This document shows positions 1-7,633 of a stretch of DNA of 64,000 nucleotides, piece by piece. The stretch comes from Thermoplasmata archaeon (lineage in GTDB: Archaea > Thermoplasmatota > Thermoplasmata > Lutacidiplasmatales > UBA184), in assembly GCA_022750195.1 (NCBI GenBank), contig JAKIWE010000001.1, positions 990,672 to 1,054,671 of the forward strand, in the 5' to 3' direction. Position numbers and translations under genes: made by a program. Each line of letters starts with the position of its first letter. Position 1 is the first letter of the stretch. The notes under the pieces were generated by a model. It made no database searches. It saw nothing but the letters and a program-made list of their open reading frames with translations, and was not told where the DNA came from.

Positions 1-1
1 G

Positions 2-472
2 TACGCCCACGCGACCCCTTTCCCGGAAGTGCCGAAGCTCCTCAAGCAGCTCGATCGCGACGGGTGGACGCTCGTCGTCTCGACCGGGGCCGAACGGGAG
101 ACCGCGGACCTTCTCCTCGAGCGCGAGGGGCTCCGGTACTGGTTCGAGGGCGTCCTGGGCTCGGGGCAGGGGACGAAGCGCGAGCATCTCGCCGAGTTCC
201 GCCGTCGGTACCCCGGCGCGCCGCTCTTCCTGGTGGGGGATTCCCGCTTCGACATGGAGGCCGCCCGGTCGGTCGAAGGCGTGATCCCCCTCGGACGAGC
301 CTCCTCGATGCACGGATGGACCCTCACGCCCGACGATCTGGCTCGTTGGGGCGCGGCCTGGGCGGACTACGCGCTCTCGGCGCTACCGACCGTCCTGCCC
401 GAGCTGCTGAAGGGAACACGGACGCGTGGAGCCGACCGCCCCCGGCGGCGTTCCGCCAAGCCGAGGCGGTAG
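2..472 (+). CDS. HAD-superfamily hydrolase, 5' end outside window
   Basis: The reading frame is open from the first full codon, so the start lies upstream and 156 residues are visible. The sequence shows HAD motif II (VVSTGAE), a motif III lysine in GTKREH, and motif IV in VGDSRFDME, which binds the metal. The motif I nucleophile (DxDxT) must lie before the window. HAD enzymes are mostly phosphatases; the substrate cannot be told. The C-terminus is a basic Arg/Pro-rich tail. The TAG stop directly abuts the 3' end of the convergent tRNA-His gene, with no spacer. Confidence 0.8.
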   Translation, partial: YAHATPFPEVPKLLKQLDRDGWTLVVSTGAERETADLLLEREGLRYWFEGVLGSGQGTKREHLAEFRRRYPGAPLFLVGDSRFDMEAARSVEGVIPLGRASSMHGWTLTPDDLARWGAAWADYALSALPTVLPELLKGTRTRGADRPRRRSAKPRR

Positions 473-579
473 GGCCGGGACCGGGACTCTCAGGCGGCGG
501 GGTCGGTCCCCGCGACCGTTTGAACCCGGGTCGAGGGATCCACAGTCCCCCAGGATAACCAGACTACCCCATCCCGGCC
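473..579 (-). tRNA. tRNA-His (GTG) with a T-loop intron
   Basis: Read on the minus strand this folds as a cloverleaf. The 7-bp acceptor stem GCCGGGA/TCCCGGC is perfect, with an extra G-1 (579) facing C73 (473), the identity pair of histidine tRNAs. A D-arm with GG at 560-559 follows. The anticodon stem GGGGA/TCCCT encloses loop CTGTGGA, with anticodon GTG at 543-541. The T stem CCGGG/CCCGG is perfect but its loop is interrupted by 32 nt (487-518). No CCA is encoded. The mature tRNA would be 75 nt. The 3' end abuts the stop codon of the HAD gene. Identified by hand folding. Confidence 0.88.
487..518 (-). other. Archaeal tRNA intron (BHB) at position 59/60
   Basis: Between A59 (519) and T60 (486) lie 32 nt that, with the flanking exons, form the bulge-helix-bulge recognised by archaeal tRNA splicing endonuclease. 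The central 4-bp helix is TTCA (exon T-loop) with TGAG (intron). The two 3-nt bulges are AAC and AGT. The inner helix is GGTCGCGGGG/CCCCGCCGCC with one C-C mismatch and loop ACCGA. Cutting after the second base of each bulge removes the intron and restores the loop TTCAAAT. Most archaeal tRNA introns sit at 37/38; this is a non-canonical site. Confidence 0.85.
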
Positions 580-603
580 GTAGGGCAAGCAGGGAACGTC
601 GGG

Positions 604-616
604 AGGAAATAGTTTC
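604..616 (-). promoter_or_regulatory. Probable BRE/TATA promoter of tRNA-His
   Basis: On the minus strand the sequence GGGAAACTATTTCC lies centred about 30 nt upstream of tRNA nucleotide G-1, the usual spacing for an archaeal TATA box. GGAAA-TAG-TTTCC is also a small inverted repeat. It stands out as AT-rich in a GC-rich background. Confidence 0.55.
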
Positions 617-649
617 CCACATGCGGCGGACTCGGCCGTCCGACGTGCT

Positions 650-675
650 GGCGCCGGTTGCCGCGAACCGGCGCC
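650..675. repeat. Perfect 10-bp inverted repeat (hairpin)
   Basis: GGCGCCGGTT at 650-659 is the exact reverse complement of AACCGGCGCC at 666-675, with a 6-nt loop GCCGCG. It lies in the 120-bp gap between the tRNA promoter and the next open frame. It could be an operator, an RNA hairpin in a leader, or chance in GC-rich DNA. Confidence 0.6.
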
Positions 676-699
676 CCCCTCCGCCCGTGAAGCGCCCGA

Positions 700-1308
700 G
701 TGATCGTACTTTCGCCTACCACATGCGCGTTCCACCTGGGCGCGAGGGCCGTTACTCAGTGCTCGAAGTGTGCGCGGCCGATCGCCGCGGTGTGGCGAGC
801 GCGGGTCGAGGAGATATCGTCCTGCCCAGCGGGTGTCGAGCGTCGATTCGGGTTCCGTTCACCGACCGAGGTGGTCCGGCGCATCCCACCGAGTAGACTC
901 GGTGAACCGACCGAGAATCTCGACGTCGTGCCGCTGCGTGATCCGCTGGTCGGCGCGGTCACGTTCGGACTGATCCGATTCGCCCTAGCGGGACTCCTCT
1001 TGGCGGCCCTGCTCCTTTTCGCCGCCTTGAGGAACGCGCTGACGACGACCGGGGCCGAGGTCGGCCGCGGGCTCACTTGGGGTGAGCTTCGCCCGTGCGT
1101 TCGGGGCATGGTCCCCGCTTGCCTACCCCGGACCATGACCGTCTGGCCAACCCTTATGGCCCGGAGCGCCGCCGCGGTCCTTCGGCTCGAGTTCGGTCCT
1201 CGAACGTTCGAACGCACCCTAGCGCTCGAGGAACCACGGTACTCCCGTAGTGAGCGTGAGTTGATGCTCCGAAGCCTGGGGCGAAGGAACCTTGGAATCA
1301 CGAGGTAG
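700..1308 (+). pseudogene. Eroded zinc-finger membrane protein or fast-evolving ORF
   Basis: This frame encodes 202 residues from GTG. Residues 9-43 look like a degenerate B-box-type zinc finger of the kind placed before a membrane segment in archaeal proteins. The pairs CAFH and CSKC are kept, but the next expected cysteines read as Ala and Trp and the last CPxC reads CPAG. One hydrophobic segment follows at about 86-110. The rest matches nothing I know. Third codon positions are visibly less GC-rich than in neighbouring genes. A decaying gene fits best; a diverged working gene is possible. Neither the 120 bp before it nor the 189 bp after it shows another gene. Confidence 0.4.
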
Positions 1309-1497
1309 GCGTTCCTCGTCCGGCGTCTGGACGAACGGTCCGGAGAGAGAATGGGGGCCACCTCACCTGATCTGCGATCTCCCTCCGCGGCGACGACGTC
1401 ACCCTTCTATCCGTTGAGGAAGGCGATACCTCCGGCCGGAGATTGCACCGGTTCTGACCCCGGTGCTGGCGACGCCCGGGTATCCGAGAGGAGCTGT

Positions 1498-2172
1498 TCA
1501 GTTGGAACCACGGCGAGATGCCATCGTGGCACGATGCGGTCGTCGCAACCTTCTCGAGACGAACGGTCGACCGGGTCCCGGCAGGTAGAGAAGGCCCTCC
1601 GTCGGGTCTCCGAGAGCCTCTGCTTCGCCGCGGGTGTGTTGCCGACCTACGAGGGCACAGCAGGCCGCGTCGAGCTCGTCGTGGGTGAGAGTGCTGGCGG
1701 CGGGGCGGAACCTTAGCCCAACACCGACGAGCCCTCGACGCAACCCTTCGAGGTCCGTGCCCTTTCGCGGAATTCCCCAGACGTCCTGAGCGCCTCCCGG
1801 ATACCCCTCGATCACGGTCCACCCTTCGTTGCGCAAGCGTTCTGCGAGCTCCATGCCGCGAGCCGTCAACATCCGCATCGGTCCGAGGGTCAGCGGGAAG
1901 AACCGAATTCCGCGCTTGAGCAGCTCCCGGTCGCAGACCCGCAGATGCGGACCGGTCCGGTCCTCGAGCGAGCGACGTCCGCGCGGGAGCGAGAGCGGCG
2001 CGTCGATGACGACCACTCCGGCCCGCAGCGGCCGGCAGACGGCCAGGATCACCGTGTCGTCGCCCGCGACCGACATGCGCGCGGTTCCGTCGCCGGTGAG
2101 AACGCAGACCCCCGTCGAGCGCCGAGGACTCCCAGCGAGGTCGAGGCCGACGACCGCCGCGGCGCTACGCAC
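1498..2172 (-). CDS. DUF429 family protein (predicted RNase H-fold nuclease)
   Basis: A 224-residue protein with the features of DUF429: an N-terminal VVGLDLAG strand carrying the first acidic residue, VVVIDAPLSLP in the middle, a segment GIRFFPLTLG, VIEGYPGGAQDVWG, and a C-terminal acidic helix TLTHDELDAACCALVG. DUF429 is predicted to be a nuclease of the RNase H fold; its substrate is unknown. It is divergent from the S9 peptidase gene with 96 bp between them. The last 40 or so residues are basic and may be disordered. Confidence 0.75.
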   Translation of the reverse strand: MRSAAAVVGLDLAGSPRRSTGVCVLTGDGTARMSVAGDDTVILAVCRPLRAGVVVIDAPLSLPRGRRSLEDRTGPHLRVCDRELLKRGIRFFPLTLGPMRMLTARGMELAERLRNEGWTVIEGYPGGAQDVWGIPRKGTDLEGLRRGLVGVGLRFRPAASTLTHDELDAACCALVGRQHTRGEAEALGDPTEGLLYLPGPGRPFVSRRLRRPHRATMASRRGSN

Positions 2173-2268
2173 GCTGCTCCGGACCTCGCGGTGCTCTTGA
2201 CGGTGCGCTCGACCCGCGACCGGACAACCCTATCTTCCGGCGCGGTCGGCGACGGTTCGCTCCGACCC

Positions 2269-4065
2269 ATGCTGGACGATCCCGGCCTCGACGCACGGCT
2301 GCGACGTTGGCTCGATGTTCCGGTCGCGACCCAGCCGTCGTTCGCCGCGGACGGAAACTCCGTGCGGTTCGTCTCCACTGCTTCCGGCGTTCCCTCCGCG
2401 TGGACGGTCGAGCTGCCGCGCGGGCCCTCGCGCCCCCTCGGGCCGCCCGGCGAACGGGTGGGCGGCGTCTTCGCCTCTCCGACGGCGGACCGCGCGATCC
2501 TCTCCGTCGACCGAGGGGGCAACGAACATTGGCAACTCGTGGAGACCGACCTCCGCGGAGGGGCCACTCCCCAGACCCGAGCGCTGACCGAGGCGCCGGC
2601 CACGATCCACCTCGCCGGGGGTTGGGACCGCGACGGTCGCTCGTTCTACTTCTCCTCGAATCTCCGAGACCCACGCTTCTTCGATGTCCACCGGTTGGAC
2701 CTCGAGAGCGGCCGCACGCGGCTCGTCCACGGGGAGGACGCCCTTCTGCAGGTCTATGCGACCGGGCGTGGCGAGCTTCTGGTGGGCCGCCTCCGGACCA
2801 ACCTCGATGTCGACCTGTTGCGCGTCGGTGGGTCGGGCGTCGAGCTCCTGAACCCCCACGAGCAGGAGATGACGGTTCTTTCGGCGACGTTCGGCCATGA
2901 CGCCGTCTACGCCGCCGCGAACCCCGGTCGCGAGTTCACGAGTCTGATCCGGTTCCGACCGGGTCGGACGGGACATGAGTTCCTCGCCGAGTACCCGGGC
3001 GACGTTGAGATCGTACGCGCCTCGCCGGACGGGCGGCGACTCGCGATGTCGGTCAACCGGGAGGGGTGGAGCGAATCGCACCTCTTCGACCTCGCCACCC
3101 TCGAAGATCGCGCGTTCACCTCCGGCCCGCGAGGCGTGATCGACAGCCTCGACTGGGCCCCGGACTCGAGCGCCTTCGCCTACTCGCTCGGTACCCCGGA
3201 CGGGAACGACCTGTACCTACGCTTCGTCGAGACCGGCAAGGAGCGACGGCTGACCCGTCCGCCCGACCCGGTTCCTTCGGTGGTGAACCCCCCGAAGCTC
3301 GGCTCGGTCAAGGTCCCGGACGGCGTACGGGTTCCCTACTGGGTCTACGCTCCGGCGGACGGTCCGATCCGAGGGACGATCTTCGACATCCACGGAGGCC
3401 CCGAGGCGCAGGCTCGGCCGTCGTTCAATCGAGCGACCGCGTTCCTGGTCGGGGAAGGGTACCGGGTGATCGCCCCGAATGTCCGAGGGAGCATGGGGTA
3501 CGGTCGGACTTTCGTCCATCTCGACGACGTGCGTCGCCGGATGGATTCCGTGCGGGACCTTCACGACCTCGTCGCTGCGCTGCGCGCGAACGGAACCCTC
3601 GACCGTGCGCCGGTGGGCGTGAAGGGCGGGAGCTACGGCGGGTTCATGGTGCTCGCGGCGATCGCGACGTATCCGGAGCTGTTCGCCGCGGCCGTCGACA
3701 TCGTCGGGATCGCGAACTTCGTCACCTTTCTCAGCGAGACCGGTCCCTGGCGACGGAGACTGCGGGAGGTCGAGTACGGAAGCCTGGCCGACGATCGGGC
3801 GTTCCTCGAGTCGATCTCACCGATCCATCACGTCGACCAGATTCGAACCCCCCTCCTCGTCATTCATGGGGCGAACGACCCGCGCGTTCCTCTCCACGAG
3901 GCCGAGCAGATCGTCGAGCAGCTCAAGCGACGCGGACGCGAGGTCGACCTCCTCGCCTTTCCGGACGAGGGTCACGGGGTCGTTCGGAAGGAGAACCAGC
4001 GCGTCGCCCTCGCGCAGATCGCTCGATTCTTCGCTCGCCACCTCGGGACGAAGGCTACCGGATAG
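2269..4065 (+). CDS. S9-family serine peptidase (acylaminoacyl-peptidase type)
   Basis: A 598-residue cytoplasmic peptidase. Residues about 1-340 form a WD40/PD40-like beta-propeller that filters substrates. Residues about 345-598 form the alpha/beta-hydrolase domain. The catalytic triad is visible: Ser455 in GGSYGGFM, Asp537 in NDPRVP and His569 in DEGHG. Family members remove N-terminal acylated or short peptide residues from oligopeptides. The frame is open further upstream, but ATG 2269 is chosen because the sequence before it is shadow-like and family similarity begins at DPGLDARLRRWL. A weak TATA-like TATCTT lies about 36 nt upstream. It is convergent with the reductase gene. Confidence 0.9.
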   Translation: MLDDPGLDARLRRWLDVPVATQPSFAADGNSVRFVSTASGVPSAWTVELPRGPSRPLGPPGERVGGVFASPTADRAILSVDRGGNEHWQLVETDLRGGATPQTRALTEAPATIHLAGGWDRDGRSFYFSSNLRDPRFFDVHRLDLESGRTRLVHGEDALLQVYATGRGELLVGRLRTNLDVDLLRVGGSGVELLNPHEQEMTVLSATFGHDAVYAAANPGREFTSLIRFRPGRTGHEFLAEYPGDVEIVRASPDGRRLAMSVNREGWSESHLFDLATLEDRAFTSGPRGVIDSLDWAPDSSAFAYSLGTPDGNDLYLRFVETGKERRLTRPPDPVPSVVNPPKLGSVKVPDGVRVPYWVYAPADGPIRGTIFDIHGGPEAQARPSFNRATAFLVGEGYRVIAPNVRGSMGYGRTFVHLDDVRRRMDSVRDLHDLVAALRANGTLDRAPVGVKGGSYGGFMVLAAIATYPELFAAAVDIVGIANFVTFLSETGPWRRRLREVEYGSLADDRAFLESISPIHHVDQIRTPLLVIHGANDPRVPLHEAEQIVEQLKRRGREVDLLAFPDEGHGVVRKENQRVALAQIARFFARHLGTKATG

Positions 4066-4091
4066 ACGCCGAGCCGCCCAGTCGGACCGCC

Positions 4092-4748
4092 TTACGCCTT
4101 CGCGGCGGGCCGAAGGATCTTGAACGCGATCTCCCACGAGCCGAGGCTCATCGCCGAGAGCACCCAGAGGATGCACATCGGTTCGAGGAGCCGACTGCCC
4201 TCGATCCCGCCGATGTCGACCGTGGGCCAGCCGAAGTCCTTCAGGACCTTGGTCACGGTTGCCTTAGCCTGAGCGTCGTTGCCGCAAATGAACATGTCCG
4301 GGGGACCGCCCGGGAGCTTCGGGTGCACGAACAGCGAGTTGCCGACGGTGTTGAACGCCTTGACGACGTGCGCCCCCGGCAGCGCGCGCTGGACCTGCTC
4401 GCCGGCGCTGTCGTCGTGGCCGACCGAGAGGCTCGGCGGCGCGTTCTCGCGGAACACCAGGGGGTTGGTCACGTCGATCACGACCTTCCCGACGAGGTTC
4501 TTTGGGCCCGCGAGCCGCAGCACCTCCGGGACCGCCGACCCACGCGTCGCAACGACCGCGAGCTCTCCGAACTCGGCCGCGTCGGCTAGGCTGCCTAAGC
4601 TGACGTTCGGCCCGATCTCCTTGGCCCACGACACTAGCGACGCGCTCGAGGGATCGCGGGTGCCAAGCCGGACGTTGTCCCCCCGACCGACAAACCCCTT
4701 GGCCAACGATCTCGCCACATCCCCGGAGCCCAGAATACCGACCTTCAT
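4092..4748 (-). CDS. NADPH-dependent F420 reductase-like protein
   Basis: A 218-residue Rossmann protein. It starts with MKVGILGSGDVA, followed by GTRDPSS, where the arginine suits the NADP 2'-phosphate. VVIDVTNPL and VVKAFNTVG are typical of the F420-dependent NADP reductase (NpdG/Fno) family. True family members pass hydride between F420H2 and NADP+. Distant members are general NADP oxidoreductases, so F420 use is not proven here. The 3' end lies 26 bp from the convergent S9 gene. A TATA-like CATTATCG lies about 38 nt before the ATG. Confidence 0.82.
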   Translation of the reverse strand: MKVGILGSGDVARSLAKGFVGRGDNVRLGTRDPSSASLVSWAKEIGPNVSLGSLADAAEFGELAVVATRGSAVPEVLRLAGPKNLVGKVVIDVTNPLVFRENAPPSLSVGHDDSAGEQVQRALPGAHVVKAFNTVGNSLFVHPKLPGGPPDMFICGNDAQAKATVTKVLKDFGWPTVDIGGIEGSRLLEPMCILWVLSAMSLGSWEIAFKILRPAAKA

Positions 4749-4820
4749 CGTCCCGTCCCCCCGCGCTTCAAGGGGTGTCCCTCGATAATGGGGACGATGG
4801 CCCCGGACTCCTCGCCCGGT

Positions 4821-5375
4821 CTACGCGGTCTTCCGTTCGGCGGCGTGACCTCCGGGCTGCGTAAGGTCGGCCCACATCCACACCATCTCGCTCCAGACGC
4901 CGCCACGTCGGAAACCGTGCGGAAGTGCGCCGAACGATTGGAACCCCACCCGCTCGTAAATCCGCCGCGCTGGGAGGTTGTCCGCACGGACGGTCAACAC
5001 GACGACCTCGAAGAGGCCCCGACAGCGCGCCAGGGCGTCGACGAGGAGCTTCGAGCCCACCCCGGCGCCTCGTCGTCCGCGGGCCACCAGGAGGCCGAGC
5101 GTGCCGATGTCGTGGGTTTCGGCGTGGCGATCCCGCCGCTCGACCGTGCAGCTCCCCACGACCCGCCCGTCCTCCACGGCCACCGAAACGACCGCGTTCC
5201 TTTCGAGGACCGCGGCGTACAGTCGCGCGAACCAAACGGCCTCGTCCGCGAGGGAGGGGGGGCTTGGCATCAGAGATATCCCGAGGGAGGGATTCGTTTC
5301 CACCTCCTGGTACAGGTCAAGGTAGACTTCCGTCAGACCGGCGAAATCCTTCCACTCCAGCGGTCGAATCTCCAT
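4821..5375 (-). CDS. GNAT-family N-acetyltransferase
   Basis: A 184-residue protein with one GNAT domain. The acetyl-CoA-binding motif A is seen in LGLLVARGRRGAGVGSKLL, followed by the C-terminal NLPARRIYERVGFQ motif. The acceptor substrate cannot be told. The frame stays open upstream to 5492, but that part would overlap the end of the upstream peptidase gene, and domain similarity begins at MEIRPLEWKDF, so ATG 5375 is taken. It lies 71 bp downstream of the M3 peptidase gene on the same strand and may share its transcript. Confidence 0.85.
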   Translation of the reverse strand: MEIRPLEWKDFAGLTEVYLDLYQEVETNPSLGISLMPSPPSLADEAVWFARLYAAVLERNAVVSVAVEDGRVVGSCTVERRDRHAETHDIGTLGLLVARGRRGAGVGSKLLVDALARCRGLFEVVVLTVRADNLPARRIYERVGFQSFGALPHGFRRGGVWSEMVWMWADLTQPGGHAAERKTA

Positions 5376-5446
5376 ACTTCGGCGAAGCTCCAACGTGATC
5401 GGCCGCTCGGTCGCCCCCGTAGCGGGACCGGGCCGAGACCAAAGCG

Positions 5447-7468
5447 TCAGCGCTGAGCGCGGGAGGGCGGGGGCGCGGCGCTGTCGAGCCACCGCTCGAA
5501 CGACTCGAGCGAGGAGACTCGACCTAGGTACTCCCGGATCAGTTCCGCCGCAGGTCGAGTGCTCCCCGGGTCAAGGATGGCCTGACGGTATCGACGGCCC
5601 TCCGTCGGGTTCATCAACGCGCCACTGGCTCGGAATCGGGCGAACAGGTCCTTCGCGATCACGAGCGACCAGGCGTAGGTGTAGTAGAGAGCCGAGTAGC
5701 CGAACAGGTGCCCAAAGCGGCACTCGATGTGAGCGCCCTCGACCCAACCGATCAGCTGGTGCTTCTCCCAAAGCTCGCGCGCGAGAGCGGTCGTGTCAAA
5801 GCTGCCCGGTTCCCGACGGTAGTACTCGAGGGAGATAGCGGCGTTCGCGATCAGGCGCAGGACGAGGCTCGCCTGGCTCACCGACTCGGCCTGCCCCCAC
5901 TTTTCGGCGAGCTCGATTGGGATCGGCTCCCCGGTCTCGTAGTGCCGAGCAAAGCGTCGGAGGGTCGCTGGGTCGCGGACCCACTCCTCCAGGAACTGGG
6001 AGGGCGCCTCGACGAAATCCCACTCGATCTCTCCCATGATCGTCGCGGTCCAGGGCCCGCGCCCGGAGAACAACGCGTGGAGCAGGTGGCCGAACTCGTG
6101 GAAGAAGGTCAGCACGTCGGACGGTTCCATCAACGCCGGCTTGCCGGGGGCGGGCTCGGGGAAGTTGCACACCAGCGCTGCTTCGGGGGCCGCCCGGCCG
6201 GCCACGCCGAGCACGACCTCCGCGCACATGGCGTGGGTGAACTTGCCCTCACGCGGGTGCAGGTCGAGGTAGAAGCGGCCGAGACGCTGCTCCCCGTCGA
6301 ACAGGTCGAAGACCTCGACCGACGGGTGCCAGCGCCGCGGCTCGTCGACGCGCACGAATCGTACCCCGAACAGCTCGCCGGTGATCTGCATCACGCCCTC
6401 GCGAACCTGGTCGAACGGGAAGTACGCCCGGAGCTCCCGAGCATCCGCGTGATACCGCTCGGCGCGGATCTTCTCGGTGTAGTACCCGACGTCCCCGCCG
6501 AACATGACGGCGTCCCAGAAGCCAAGCCCGGTCGCGCTCGGCTCGTCCTCCTGCTTGCGGGCGAGCAGCGTCGCGAACTCCCGTTGCGCCGGACCGCGAG
6601 CGACCGCGTCGAGCCGCGCGAGGAACTCCGCGGCGGCGTCGGGGGTCCCGATCATCTTGTCCTCGGTCGCGTACGCGGCGAAGTTCGGGTAGGAGAGGGC
6701 GTGGGCGAGCGCCGAGCGCTGGCGGAGGAGGTCCGCCAGGACGGGGACATTTTCCGGATAGGCCTGGTTGAGGAACTCGACGGTGAGCCGGCGGCGGACG
6801 TCGCCGCGACGAGCGTACTTGAACACCGGGAACGCGTCCGGGTAGCTCGTCGTGATCGCGACCGAACCGTCCGGACGGGGCGGATGGCCGGCGAGGTAGT
6901 CGGAGGGCAGCCCCTCCATCTCTCCTTGGTCGTGGAAGTCGAACGTCCGAATCCGGTCCTGGATGTTCCTCTCGAACTCGAGCCCGAGTCGGACCGTATC
7001 GGCCTGGAGCTTCTGCACCCGAGCGCGATCGGCGTCCGGCAGGGAGGCGCCGTTGCGGCGCATGCGCCGGATCGTCTTCGTGACGGCGAAACGGGTGGCC
7101 GACGGCTCCGACCCGAGTGGAATCGACTCGAGCGCTCGGAACAGTCGGGGGTCCAGATCGATCTCGGTGGCGAGCTCCTCGGCCTCCTGACTGAGCTTCT
7201 CACCCGCGGTTCGCATCTCGGCGGTGGGGTGAACTCGAGCCAACAGTCGGCCCTCGACGATCAGCTGACCCAGGGTCCACGAAACTTCGTCGTAGACGAC
7301 CCACGTGTTCGCGACCGATCGGGGAGCGGCGACGTCCAGGAGATGGCGCCAAAGGGCTCGAACGCGGGCGAGGTCGTGCACCCCTCGTTCGGCTACTTCC
7401 CCCGGTGTGCTCAGGAACATCAGCCGGGGTGCGCTCGTCGGTGTCTCGGTCGCGGCCATCCTCTCCAT
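5447..7468 (-). CDS. M3-family metallopeptidase (thimet oligopeptidase/PepF-like)
   Basis: A 673-residue soluble zinc peptidase. The zinc motif HEFGH is at 457-461, and the third ligand is likely Glu487 in VEAPSQ. The M3 signature FGYSALYYTYAWS follows towards the C-terminus. The length fits M3A enzymes, which cut short peptides inside the cell; with the nearby S9 peptidase this suggests peptide catabolism. There is no signal peptide. A TATA-like GTTATCTGG lies about 40 nt before the ATG. The last residues are an Ala/Pro/Ser-rich tail. Confidence 0.92.
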   Translation of the reverse strand: MERMAATETPTSAPRLMFLSTPGEVAERGVHDLARVRALWRHLLDVAAPRSVANTWVVYDEVSWTLGQLIVEGRLLARVHPTAEMRTAGEKLSQEAEELATEIDLDPRLFRALESIPLGSEPSATRFAVTKTIRRMRRNGASLPDADRARVQKLQADTVRLGLEFERNIQDRIRTFDFHDQGEMEGLPSDYLAGHPPRPDGSVAITTSYPDAFPVFKYARRGDVRRRLTVEFLNQAYPENVPVLADLLRQRSALAHALSYPNFAAYATEDKMIGTPDAAAEFLARLDAVARGPAQREFATLLARKQEDEPSATGLGFWDAVMFGGDVGYYTEKIRAERYHADARELRAYFPFDQVREGVMQITGELFGVRFVRVDEPRRWHPSVEVFDLFDGEQRLGRFYLDLHPREGKFTHAMCAEVVLGVAGRAAPEAALVCNFPEPAPGKPALMEPSDVLTFFHEFGHLLHALFSGRGPWTATIMGEIEWDFVEAPSQFLEEWVRDPATLRRFARHYETGEPIPIELAEKWGQAESVSQASLVLRLIANAAISLEYYRREPGSFDTTALARELWEKHQLIGWVEGAHIECRFGHLFGYSALYYTYAWSLVIAKDLFARFRASGALMNPTEGRRYRQAILDPGSTRPAAELIREYLGRVSSLESFERWLDSAAPPPSRAQR

Positions 7469-7633
7469 GCCCGTCGACCCTTCGAACGACGGCGGACCCG
7501 ACCCAGATAACGCCTGCCCCTCTTCCCAGGAGTCGCTAGGACCCCCGGCGCTTCGCCCCTCGAAAATGCGCCCAGTGAAGGTCTAAGTAGTGCTCGAGGG
7601 TCGGCGGGCTCGGCCAGCGATGGGTCCCTCCCG

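Noticed and set aside
1945-2268. Upstream extension of the S9 peptidase frame
   Set aside because: It lies antisense to DUF429 and has shadow composition; the family begins at ATG 2269.
5708-7510. 600-residue plus-strand frame opposite the M3 peptidase
   Set aside because: Mirror of a clear metallopeptidase with HEFGH; composition rich in Arg, Val and Asp as expected for a shadow in GC-rich DNA.
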